Assembly (NCBI GenBank): GCA_035266845.1 | Contig: DATFMP010000103.1 | Coordinates: forward strand, 62,001-126,000 | Source of the DNA: DATFMP01 sp035266845 | Lineage (GTDB): Bacteria > SAR324 > JACQKK01 | DNA length: 64,000 nt | Reading direction: 5' to 3' | Part shown: positions 38,093 to 45,467 of the stretch, one piece after another | Numbering within the stretch: position 1 is the first letter of the stretch | Layout: the number at the start of each line of letters is the position of its first letter | Notes under the pieces: model-generated | Seen by the model: only the letters and a program-made list of their open reading frames with translations | Told to the model about the DNA's origin: nothing | Database searches by the model: none | Position numbers and translations under genes: made by a program

Positions 38093-38948
38093 GGCCCGGC
38101 CCGCGCCGGCGCTGACCCTGCCCCGGCAGGACTCCGCGCCGCGCGAAGCCTTTCTGGTGCTGCCGGGCCTGAACCTGCACCCGCACCGGCTGGATCCCCT
38201 CACCGACGTGCTGAACACCGCAGGTGCGGCGGCGATCGCCCCGCGCTTGACGGGCTTTGCCACGCCCGGCGATCCCGCGCTGCGGCGTGTGCGGGCCGCT
38301 GACTGGCTGGCGGACGTGGACGCCGCGTGGCAGAGCGTCCACGCCCGGCTGCCCGATGCCGCCCCGTCGCTGCTGGGCTATTCCCTGGGCGGCCTGCTGG
38401 GGCTGCTGTGGTCGCTGGAGGCCGGCGTGCCGCTGCGGCGGGCGATCCTGCTGGCGCCCGCGCTGCAGTTGCGGCCGCTGCTCCGTGCCGTGATGGCGGT
38501 GGCCGGGGTGCTGCTGCCGGGCCGGCTGTGGCTGCCCAGCCGTGCACCCGCCACCTATCGCTTTCACAGCGGCACCACCGTGGCGGCCTACCGCGCGCTG
38601 GCCGTGCTGGAGCACCGCCTGGGGGCGCACCTGGACGCGTGGCTGGGCGGAGAGGGCGGGGGCCCGCCCCCGATGCTGATCGCCGCCTCAGCCGATGACG
38701 AGCTGATCTCGCTGATGCCGCTGGGGGCCCTGGCGCAGGCGTTCCCGGAGCGCGTGACCCTGCTGCCGCTCAACCACACGCCGCGGCCGGGCTTTCCCGC
38801 GCACCTGGGGCTGGACGCCACCACACTGGGCGAGACCGAGTGGCAGCGCCTGCTGGGCACCCTGCGCGACTGGCTGCGGCGCACCGATGCGGACGCAACG
38901 GCTGCGGCGGCTGGCACCGCGACCGTGGACGGGGGCGCCTCCGCGTGA
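38073..38948 (+). CDS. Alpha/beta hydrolase, carboxylesterase-like
   Basis: A 291-residue soluble hydrolase. The nucleophile elbow is LLGYSLGGLLGLLW with Ser near residue 104, the oxyanion strand FLVLPGLNLHPHRLDPL near 27-43, the acidic residue in ASADDELIS near 210, and the catalytic His probably in LPLNHTPRPGFPAH near 232-245. It resembles the small carboxylesterase/thioesterase group. The GTG start overlaps the preceding small gene by 20 bases, and its stop overlaps the next start (GTGA), so four genes form one coupled operon. The C-terminal 20 residues are Ala/Thr-rich and probably disordered. Confidence 0.78.
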   Translation: MPNGNPEARPAPALTLPRQDSAPREAFLVLPGLNLHPHRLDPLTDVLNTAGAAAIAPRLTGFATPGDPALRRVRAADWLADVDAAWQSVHARLPDAAPSLLGYSLGGLLGLLWSLEAGVPLRRAILLAPALQLRPLLRAVMAVAGVLLPGRLWLPSRAPATYRFHSGTTVAAYRALAVLEHRLGAHLDAWLGGEGGGPPPMLIAASADDELISLMPLGALAQAFPERVTLLPLNHTPRPGFPAHLGLDATTLGETEWQRLLGTLRDWLRRTDADATAAAAGTATVDGGASA

Positions 38949-39298
38949 GCACCCTGCTGGAGGCATTCAACTCCCTGCTCGCCACGGCTATCGCCGAGGG
39001 CCTCGCCGAACAGGTCGCGCCCGACTCCGTGGAGGTGCGCAGCGTGGTGCTCGATACCGAGGGTGCACGCATCGAGGCCCGTCTGCGCCCGCCCGCCGGC
39101 GAGGGCCCACTGGTGCTGCGGCTGCGCGCGGAGTCTACCCGCGGCGAGCAACAGGCGCTCGTGCTGACCTGCGAGCAGGCCCCCGAGCATTGGAATCCCG
39201 CGCTGGAGCCCTTCCGCCGCGTACTGGAGCGGGCGCGCCTGCGCCTGGAGCTGGACTTCACCGAGCTGGACGTCACTGAGCCGGACCCTTCGCCATGA
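38945..39298 (+). CDS. Small protein of unknown function (coupled operon)
   Basis: A 117-residue protein from a GTG at 38945 that overlaps the hydrolase stop (GTGA); its own stop overlaps the next ATG (ATGA). It has an amphipathic N-terminus (STLLEAFNSLLATAIAEGLA), then beta-rich runs VEVRSVVLDTEGARIEARLR and PLVLRLRAESTRGEQQALVL. The next protein has a similar size and strand pattern (VQIVGVESEPDGAILLVRLR), so the two may be distant paralogues. The family is not recognised. Confidence 0.6.
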   Translation: MSTLLEAFNSLLATAIAEGLAEQVAPDSVEVRSVVLDTEGARIEARLRPPAGEGPLVLRLRAESTRGEQQALVLTCEQAPEHWNPALEPFRRVLERARLRLELDFTELDVTEPDPSP

Positions 39299-39720
39299 CG
39301 CAACCCACCGACACGCCCACGACACCAGGCACCCGGGGTCCACTGCTCGACCTGCTGCAGCGCCTCGCGCGCACGGCGCTGGCCGCCGGCGCCAGCGCGG
39401 GTCCCGTACAGATCGTCGGCGTGGAGTCCGAGCCGGACGGCGCCATCCTGCTGGTGCGCCTGCGCGGCGCCGGCGGACTGCTCGATACCACCCTGCGGCT
39501 GCGGCTCACCATCCAGTCCGTCGGCGCTGACGTGACCCGCTGTGCGCTCTCCATGCCGCGCCAGGGCGGCCTGGGTCGCCTGCTGGGGGCCGGCCTGCAG
39601 CGCCTTCCGCGACCCATCCTGGAGCAGGTGCTGGGCCGCATCGGCGGCGACGCCGCGAGCCTGGACGGCGATACCCTGGTGCTCGACCACAAGGCCCTGG
39701 TACGCCGGCTGAAGAAGTAG
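39295..39720 (+). CDS. Small protein of unknown function, paralogue-like to its neighbour
   Basis: A 141-residue protein beginning with the ATG of an ATGA overlap. After a Thr/Pro-rich start come LLDLLQRLARTALAAGASAG (about 17-36), VQIVGVESEPDGAILLVRLR (39-58) and a basic C-terminus ending VRRLKK. The helical start followed by paired beta strands mirrors the preceding protein. It has no signal peptide or enzyme motif. It is the last gene of the coupled operon that starts at 37883. Confidence 0.6.
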   Translation: MTQPTDTPTTPGTRGPLLDLLQRLARTALAAGASAGPVQIVGVESEPDGAILLVRLRGAGGLLDTTLRLRLTIQSVGADVTRCALSMPRQGGLGRLLGAGLQRLPRPILEQVLGRIGGDAASLDGDTLVLDHKALVRRLKK

Positions 39721-40165
39721 CACGGCGCGCCGGTCGCGCCTGCCCAGCGCGAACAGCAAAAAGCAAACGTCTCACTTCCCCTGACACGACCACCCCGTGT
39801 CACCCCGAACGCAGTGAGGGGTCTGCTGTTGCCAGTGCCCGGGTGCTCGGCGCGAAAAAGCAGATGTCTCGCTCCGCTCGACATGACAAACGGGTGTTAT
39901 CCCGAGCGCAGTGAGGGGTCTGCTGTTGCCGCTGCCCACCGCCACAGCCGATATCCCGTCGTGCTTGCCGTGACAGGCAGGCGGCCCGGTTGCGGGCGAT
40001 GTGTCGCTTTCCTGCGCTTGACTTCGCAACTGTCACAAAGTAATAGTACACCGTATCTGTGTGGCGGACGGCAGAGGCCTTGCAGATCCGTCGGCAGATA
40101 CCTGCCGCTCCCGCGCAGCGAAGCGCGGGCAGCCCGTGGCCGCATCGCCGTCCCCCGAGGGCGCC
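39721..40165. other. Intergenic region with tandem repeat
   Basis: About 445 bases. The first 225 are taken by the imperfect tandem repeat described separately. The remainder, 39946-40165, has a TTGACTTCG patch near 40019 and no convincing gene. Confidence 0.6.
39757..39945. repeat. Imperfect tandem repeat, two units of about 97 bases
   Basis: Two units start with an A-rich run (AAAAAGCA) and end with a shared 30-base core at 39804-39833 and 39901-39930. The cores differ at one position, CCGAACGC versus CCGAGCGC, and both run on to GTGAGGGGTCTGCTGTTGCC. The first halves are more diverged (ACGTCTCACTTCCCC versus ATGTCTCGCTCCGCTC). CGCTCCGCTCG and CGCAGTGAG give short internal pairing. It looks like a dispersed genomic repeat rather than an insertion sequence; no transposase is near. 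Confidence 0.8.
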
Positions 40166-40534
40166 ATGAACACCACGCCATTCCAGACCGCAGCGACGAC
40201 GGACGACACAGGCCTGTGCGGCACGCACCGGCCCGGCAGCTATGCTGAGTTGACGCCGCATGAATTCCACGCCCGCAAGGACCTGGGGGTGGTCGTGCTC
40301 AAAGTGGCTGGCGCCGCCGAGCAGTTCGCCGGCTTCCGCAGCGTGTTCGCGCTGGGCTGCAGCACCGAGATCGACACCGTGCTGGCCAACTGGCCGCGCG
40401 AGGCGCCGCTGGGGCTGGTCTGCGCGGACGGGCAGTGCAGCAGCCGGCTGGCGATCCGCCTGTCCCGCCGGGGCTACCACGTGTTCCACCTGGCCGGGGG
40501 GCTGCACGAATGGCAGCAGTGCTGCCTGCCGTAG
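40166..40534 (+). CDS. Rhodanese-like protein
   Basis: A 122-residue protein from the ATG at 40166. The C-terminal part VCADGQCSSRLAIRLSRRGY, followed by HVFHLAGGLHEW, is the rhodanese active-site loop and the typical last strand. The six-residue loop CADGQCS has the candidate catalytic Cys at its start and a second Cys within. The N-terminal part has EFHARKDLGVVVLKVAGAAE in place of the usual opening strand, so the domain is shortened. Single-domain rhodaneses carry sulfane sulfur (or selenium) as persulfide. It lies just upstream of rnpB. Confidence 0.65.
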   Translation: MNTTPFQTAATTDDTGLCGTHRPGSYAELTPHEFHARKDLGVVVLKVAGAAEQFAGFRSVFALGCSTEIDTVLANWPREAPLGLVCADGQCSSRLAIRLSRRGYHVFHLAGGLHEWQQCCLP

Positions 40535-40627
40535 CCGCCTCACACACCGGCGCTTCCACCACCGAATGATCCACGGCACGGGGCCCGTGCATCCGCACGA
40601 AGGCCACAGATGCCGCACGCCCCGCGC

Positions 40628-40657
40628 TTGAGCGCAGCGGGGCCATTCCCGTACAAT
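40628..40657 (+). promoter_or_regulatory. Promoter of rnpB
   Basis: TTGAGC (40628-40633) and TACAAT (40652-40657) are 18 bases apart. Transcription would begin near 40664, right at the first base of the P1 helix of RNase P RNA. Confidence 0.7.
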
Positions 40658-40664
40658 GAAGGTA

Positions 40665-41116
40665 GAGACGGGCGCGCAGGAAGTCCAAAACGCGACCGCT
40701 GCCCGCCGGCCCGCAAGGGCCGCGTGGGGAGAGGAAAGTCCGGGCTCCACAGAGCAGGGTGCTGGCTAACCGCCAGGGGGGGCGACCCCACGGAAAGTGC
40801 CACAGAAAATACACCGCCGATGGCGGGCCGTGCCTCACGGCACGGTGCGTACAGGTAAGGGTGAAATGGTGGGGGCCGCGGTCCTGCTGCGGCCTGAAAG
40901 TAAGAGCCCACCGCGGCACCGGCGACGGTGCCGGCAGGGTAAACCCCACCCGGAGCAAGTCCAAGCAGGCGGCGTTTCAAGGTTGCTCGCCGAGCCGCCG
41001 GGTAGGACGCTGGAGCGTGCCGGCAACGGTACGCCTAGATTGATGGCCGCGACGGCGCTTCACCGCGCCGGACAGAACCCGGCTTAATGAGGACTTCCCG
41101 CGCGTCTTCCCGTCTC
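40665..41116 (+). ncRNA. rnpB: RNase P RNA (bacterial type A)
   Basis: The catalytic RNA that trims the 5' leaders of tRNAs. Conserved blocks are present in order: GAGGAAAGTCCGGGCTCC (near 40731), GCCACAGAAAATACACCGCC, GGTAAGGGTGAAATGGTG, AAGAGCCCACCGC, GGCAGGGTAAACCCCACCCG, TAGATTGATGGCCGCGACGG and CAGAACCCGGCTTA near the 3' end. The two ends pair to form P1 and adjoining helices (GACGGGCGCGC.. with ..GCGCGTCTTCCCGTC, and GGAAGTCC with GGACTTCC). The 3' end meets the convergent grdA stop 10 bases away. Confidence 0.95.
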
Positions 41117-41126
41117 TCCTCGCGCG

Positions 41127-41591
41127 CTAATCCGGTATGCCTTCGCGCACGCCGCGCACGGCCGCGCCGATCTCCCCGGCGTCCATGGCCAGTTCCATCA
41201 GCGCCACGTGCTCTTGCCAGGCCTGGGGCGGGATCTGCGCCTTCACCTCGGCTTCCGTGATGTGGTAGACGGGCAGGCCCAGCGCCACGCCCGCCAGGGC
41301 CCCGGCCCAGGAGGGGTCGCCGCTGGTCACGCTGATAGCGTAGAGGCGACTGCTGTCCACCGTGGGTGTGCCCAGCAGCACAACCAGTTCGCCGGAGGAG
41401 TGCCGCTCGGCCGTGGTCTTGATCTCTTCCTGACCCTCCAGGTCAAGTGCGCCGGCGGACGTTCACACGAAGCAGTAGGTCTTCTCCAGCACCACCTCCG
41501 CCCCTAGCTCCCGCGCGCAGGCGGCGATGGCCGCCCCCTGCACGCCGTCGCGCTCGCCCAGGGCGATGATCTTCTTGCCGCGCAAGTCCAT
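41127..41591 (-). CDS. grdA: Glycine/sarcosine/betaine reductase protein A, selenoprotein
   Basis: A 154-residue selenoprotein in which the in-frame TGA at 41463-41465 encodes Sec43. Translated through, the product reads MDLRGKKIIALGERDGVQGA, then EKTYCFVUTSAGALDLEGQE (U = selenocysteine), then VVLLGTPTVDSSRLYAIS and GALAGVALGLPVYHITEAEV. This is the GrdA pattern, with a Cys three residues before Sec (CFVU) and Sec at the family's usual place. GrdA carries the carboxymethyl group from protein B to protein C as a selenoether, releasing acetyl phosphate at protein C. GGGAG lies 7 bases before the ATG at 41591. A hairpin starts 17 bases after the TGA. Without recoding, only a 42-residue stub and an 84-residue tail would be annotated. 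Confidence 0.9.
41431..41445 (-). promoter_or_regulatory. Candidate bacterial SECIS hairpin in grdA
   Basis: On the minus strand, 17 bases after the Sec TGA, UGACC pairs with GGUCA around a UGGAG loop. The loop contains the GG often seen at the tip of bacterial SECIS elements, and the spacing falls in the usual range. SelB would bind it to deliver Sec-tRNA. Confidence 0.6.
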
Positions 41592-41693
41592 GGCTAGCTC
41601 CCGCTGTTGGCTGGGCTCCCGAGCGAGCCCCCTTCTGCGCCGTTCCTATCACGCGCCGCACCGCGTGGATAGCTGGCGCGGCCATACCCTCCG

Positions 41694-43184
41694 CTACTCC
41701 CCCAGCGCCGGATTGCGCTCCAGCAGCAGGGAGAGGCCGTCGCTGAGCTGGGTCATGCGGCCCAGGAAGAGGCTGCCCTTGGCCAGCAGCAGCACGCGCC
41801 GGTAGCGGCCGTCGCGCAGGCCCTCCAGCGCGTGACCCAGGAAGGGCAGCGCCGAGGCGATGTGCCCCTGGGTGGGCGAAAAACCGGGCATGCCGTGCCG
41901 CGCCACGAAAGCAGGCAACTCCGCCGGCGGCAGCTCGCCGTGCAGGGCGGCCAGCCCCGCGATGACGCGGTAGTTCAGCGCGGGCACGTCGCCGCTGCCG
42001 GCAGGCTCGGTCAGCTCCGGGTTGTGCAGCTCGGTGGCGTACTTGTCCACGTCCGCGAAGCGCAGACCCTGCGCCGCCAGGGGCTGGGCCACCAGCGCCT
42101 CGAAGATGGCCTGCTGCGAGGCGCCCGCGGCCACGCTGTGGCGCCCCAGCGCATCCAGCCGCAGGCGCGGGGAGCGCCCGTCGTCGCGCTCCACCAGCAC
42201 GGCCGCGGCGGCCAGCGTGTCCTCCAGGATAGGCTGGTCGTGCCGCAGGTGCCCGGCGTACTTCATGCCCAGCTTGGCCAGCGAGCACCCGCCGACCACG
42301 GCCACACGCGGGAACACGCCCGCGGCCACCAGGCTCCCCGCCAACACCAGCGCGTGCAGGGGCCCCGCGCAGAACGCCTTCACGTCCGCCCCCGTGGCGG
42401 CCTGCAGCCCGCACAGCTCCGCGACGGCCTTGGCCAGGTTGCCGCCGCCGCGCTGATAGCGGTCGCCCACCGCCTCCTCGCCGCTGTTGAGCACGTAGCC
42501 GATGTCGCCCGGCGCGATGCCCTCCGCCGCCAGCAGACCGCCCAGCGCCAGGGCCGCGCTGGCCTTGCAGGCCAGGTTCTCCAGCAGCACGTCCGCGCTC
42601 AGGGTGGCGTCCTCGGCATGATCGGCGCGGATGCAGCCCACCAGCCGCCCCTCGCGCGTGTGTAGGGGCAGCGCGGGCAGTCCGCCGTGCAGCCGGGTCT
42701 GTAGCGCCTCGGCGCTCAGCCCAGCGCCCAATCGCTCCAGCAGCGCGGGGGTGACCTGCCCGTGGCGCTCCAGCGCGGGCCGCACCTCCGCCACAAAATC
42801 GGCGGCGAGGGACACCAGGTCCGCTGCGTCGGCCAGCTTCAGCCATGCCAGGAACTCTGCCTCGGGCATGATCTCGCCGTGGGGTCCCTCGCGCGACGCC
42901 TCCGGCGGGAAAGCGGCCGCGAACCAGGGCCGCGGCAGCCCGGCCAGGGCGTCCGGGTGCAGCCTGCCGATCATGGCTTGGTTGGGGGGATAGGCGAGCG
43001 CCGCGGGAAAGTCGCGCAGGTGTGCCGCGATGCGCTCGGCCAGCGGGGCAGCAGCTTCGGCGGGGGCCGCGCTCTCCGCCGCGAGGTCGCGCGCGGGCTT
43101 GGAGCCCTCGCGCACAAGCCCCGGCGTGTGCGCCAGGAAGAAGTGCGCGGCGCGGATGACGGGCAGGGAGGCGGCTGCGGTCAC
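41694..43184 (-). CDS. grdC: Glycine/sarcosine/betaine reductase protein C subunit (thiolase-like)
   Basis: A 496-residue protein of the GrdC type, the FabH/thiolase-fold subunit of protein C that receives the acetyl group and helps release acetyl phosphate. Matching parts are IRAAHFFLAHTPGLVREGSK near 11-30, YPPNQAMIGRLHPDAL near 65-80, LNSGEEAVGDRYQRGGGNLA near 232-251, CAGPLHALVLAGSLV near 272, and VVGGCSLAKLGMKYAGHL near 295. The start is a GTG at 43184. In clostridia GrdC works with GrdD, a PlsX-like subunit; grdD is not next to it here. It lies 64 bases after the sulfurtransferase gene and 102 bases before grdA. Confidence 0.88.
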   Translation of the reverse strand: MTAAASLPVIRAAHFFLAHTPGLVREGSKPARDLAAESAAPAEAAAPLAERIAAHLRDFPAALAYPPNQAMIGRLHPDALAGLPRPWFAAAFPPEASREGPHGEIMPEAEFLAWLKLADAADLVSLAADFVAEVRPALERHGQVTPALLERLGAGLSAEALQTRLHGGLPALPLHTREGRLVGCIRADHAEDATLSADVLLENLACKASAALALGGLLAAEGIAPGDIGYVLNSGEEAVGDRYQRGGGNLAKAVAELCGLQAATGADVKAFCAGPLHALVLAGSLVAAGVFPRVAVVGGCSLAKLGMKYAGHLRHDQPILEDTLAAAAVLVERDDGRSPRLRLDALGRHSVAAGASQQAIFEALVAQPLAAQGLRFADVDKYATELHNPELTEPAGSGDVPALNYRVIAGLAALHGELPPAELPAFVARHGMPGFSPTQGHIASALPFLGHALEGLRDGRYRRVLLLAKGSLFLGRMTQLSDGLSLLLERNPALGE

Positions 43185-43248
43185 GGGTTCGCTCGCGCGG
43201 AGGAGACGCAGAGGAGGGCGGCGTCCCTGGCGGCCCGACGTTCAGGGC

Positions 43249-44094
43249 TCAGACGGGCCCGTGCGCGCCGTTCTCCATGGGGGTGCTGTCGCTGTTGGCC
43301 CACTCCTTCATGGAGCCATCGAAGTTGCGCACACGCGGGAACCCCAGCAGGGTCAGCACTAAGGCCGCCTGGGAGGCGCGGATGCCCGCCTGGCAGTGCG
43401 TGATCACCTCGTGCTCCGGCGTGATGCCGACTTTGCTCAGCCCGGCGCGCAATTCGTCCGCCGGCCGGAACATGCGGCGCTCATCTTCGGCGAGGCTGTT
43501 GATCCACTCCCAATGCATCGCGCCGGGAATGTGGCCGGTGCGCCGATTGCCCCAGGGGTTGTGCCCCGCCCATTCGGACTGGTTGCGCACGTCCAGCACC
43601 TGCACGTCCGGATCGTCCAGGTGCTTGAGGACGTAGTCCACGCGTGCCAGCACGGCCTGGTTCGGGTGCGGAGAAAAGCGCGCGGGCGGCCGCTGCTTCA
43701 GGTTCAGCGAGACCGGCCAGCCCTCGGCGCGCCAGCGGTGCCAGCCGCCGTTGAGCACGCGCACCTTGGCGTGGCCATAGTAGGTGAGCACCCACCACAC
43801 GCGAGCCGCGGCCATGCCACCGTGCCGGTCGTACAGCACGACGGTGGTCTCCTTGGTGATGCCGAGCTGGCCCATGGCCTGGGCGAAGCGCTGCCGATCC
43901 ACCACGTGCAGCGGGTCGTCCGGATCCTTCAGGGAGAAGTGAACCGGCAACGCCACGGCACCTGGGATGTAGGCCCAGGTGTGGCCATGACCGCCCGAGC
44001 AGTCCACGATGCAGAGATCCGGATCGTCCCGCACCGAGTCCAGCCACTCCGGATCGGCCAACAACTCCTGCCGATCGTAGTTTGATGCCTCCAT
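43249..44094 (-). CDS. Two-domain sulfurtransferase (thiosulfate/3-mercaptopyruvate type)
   Basis: A 281-residue tandem rhodanese starting MEASNYDRQE at the ATG at 44094. The N-terminal domain (10-130) lacks a catalytic Cys: its loop reads LYDRHGGMAA. The C-terminal domain has HCQAGIRASQAALVL near 238-252 with the active-site Cys. The line DPDLCIVDCSGGHGHTWAYI and the RFSPHPNQAVLA linker fit the SseA group. It sits inside the grd cluster between grdE and grdC. Rhodaneses can hold selenium as a perselenide, so a role in selenium supply is possible but inferred. Confidence 0.88.
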   Translation of the reverse strand: MEASNYDRQELLADPEWLDSVRDDPDLCIVDCSGGHGHTWAYIPGAVALPVHFSLKDPDDPLHVVDRQRFAQAMGQLGITKETTVVLYDRHGGMAAARVWWVLTYYGHAKVRVLNGGWHRWRAEGWPVSLNLKQRPPARFSPHPNQAVLARVDYVLKHLDDPDVQVLDVRNQSEWAGHNPWGNRRTGHIPGAMHWEWINSLAEDERRMFRPADELRAGLSKVGITPEHEVITHCQAGIRASQAALVLTLLGFPRVRNFDGSMKEWANSDSTPMENGAHGPV

Positions 44095-44162
44095 CGATCT
44101 CGCGCGGTGATCGTGGGTTCCCCCCCAACGATGGCGCGGGTCAGGCCTCCATCTCGCTGTTA

Positions 44163-45467
44163 TTATTCGATGCAACTCAGGCTGTTGAATCCGTAATGGT
44201 CATCGTAGCGCCAGGGTGGCGGCAGCCGCCCTGCCGCGGGCACCAGCACGTCCCTGCCGGTACCCGCGCGCCGGTCACCTTGGATCGCCTTTTCCGGCAG
44301 CCCGATCACGCGCTGCACAGGGGCTGCATCCGGGATCTCCAGCGTGCGGTTGTTGAAGAAGCTGGTGCTGACGATGGCGTCGGCCTCCGGCAGCGGCTCC
44401 AGCATGGTGGGCGCGCCTTCCGTGGCGTCGTCCTCGCTGGTCAGAAAGACCGTCTTGATCCCGAGGCGCTCGCAGGCCTGCACGGTGCGGATCACCTCGA
44501 TGAACTCGTTGCCGCCGGCATCCCAGGTCACGATGGCTCCGTCCGCGCCCAGGGTTTGCGCCAGCTTGGCGGTCTGATTGGCCATAAGCTGCTTCTCGTG
44601 CTGCGTCGTCCACTCCGTGCGCAGCACGATGTCCCCCAGGAAGTTCCAGTCCAGCCCATGGCGCCGCAGCAGGTCCATGTGCAGCGGATTGTTGGCCACG
44701 GCCCAGGACATGGCAAAGGCAGTGCGGTACGAGCCCGTCAACGCCCCATCCAGCACCTCGTTGGGGTGCAGATACCAGGGTGGGGTGAGTTGGGTGAGCC
44801 CGTAGGTGGCCGTTCCGTAGGCCGTCGGCGATCCACTCATCGCCTGCGGCGAGTGCACGCACCAGATGTAGATCACGTTGGGAAGCTGCGGGTTCACCAG
44901 GCCAAGCTCGAACGTCTCCGTGTCCGGTGGCGTCAAATCGCGCACGGCCGCCGCCACCCGGTCGCTGACGGTCAGCGCGGCTTGGTGGACGGCGTTGTTC
45001 CGGGCCTCGCTCCCCAGGGCCGGATCGGGCTCCACCACGAGGCACAGCAGGTGCAATCGGTGGTACGGGTACATCTCCCCGTAGGGCCCGTTCATGTCCA
45101 GATAGGTCTCCACGAAGTCGCCGCCGGAATCGTGCCAGTTGACGCTGGAGACCTCCACCACGCCCATGCCGGCCAGCCGGTGCGTGCGGCCCTGCCCCAC
45201 CGTGGTGATGGCGCGACCGCAGATGCCCGGATAACACACACCCGGGCCCTCCACCTTCACACGCGGCTCGATCACGTCGCGCACGGGCCAGATGCGCACG
45301 GATTCCCCCGGCGCCGCCAGCTCCAGCTCCGCCTTGACGATGCGCGGATCGTCCCGCACGGCGCGCAACACGGCATCGCGGTCGACTTCCAGCGTGCCCT
45401 CCGACCAGCGCGTGCGCGGCCCGAAGGCAATGCGCCGCACGGGGAAGCTCCCCAGTTCAAGACGCAT
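44163..45467 (-). CDS. grdE: Glycine/sarcosine/betaine reductase protein B subunit GrdE-like (proprotein type)
   Basis: A 434-residue protein with the GrdE/GrdG/GrdI frame: RLELGSFPVRRIAFGPRT (2-19), ELELAAPGESVRIWPVRDVI (47-66), EPRVKVEGPG and LHPNEVLDGALTGSYRTAFA (233-252). The ATG at 45467 has AGGAGG 7 bases upstream and overlaps grdB by 11 bases. Characterised GrdE is a proprotein cut at an internal Cys near residue 242 to form a pyruvoyl group that captures the substrate amine. Here residues 204-302 contain no Cys; Ser245, Ser254 and Thr244 are the only Ser/Thr between residues 238 and 260 besides Thr249. Either a Ser serves instead or the chemistry differs. Subtype (glycine, sarcosine or betaine) is open. 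Confidence 0.85.
   Translation of the reverse strand: MRLELGSFPVRRIAFGPRTRWSEGTLEVDRDAVLRAVRDDPRIVKAELELAAPGESVRIWPVRDVIEPRVKVEGPGVCYPGICGRAITTVGQGRTHRLAGMGVVEVSSVNWHDSGGDFVETYLDMNGPYGEMYPYHRLHLLCLVVEPDPALGSEARNNAVHQAALTVSDRVAAAVRDLTPPDTETFELGLVNPQLPNVIYIWCVHSPQAMSGSPTAYGTATYGLTQLTPPWYLHPNEVLDGALTGSYRTAFAMSWAVANNPLHMDLLRRHGLDWNFLGDIVLRTEWTTQHEKQLMANQTAKLAQTLGADGAIVTWDAGGNEFIEVIRTVQACERLGIKTVFLTSEDDATEGAPTMLEPLPEADAIVSTSFFNNRTLEIPDAAPVQRVIGLPEKAIQGDRRAGTGRDVLVPAAGRLPPPWRYDDHYGFNSLSCIE

Noticed and set aside
41382..41591. Reading the two halves of grdA, and likewise grdB, as pseudogenes or frameshifts.
   Set aside because: Both halves share one frame, only one TGA interrupts each, and it lies at the known selenocysteine position followed by a hairpin.
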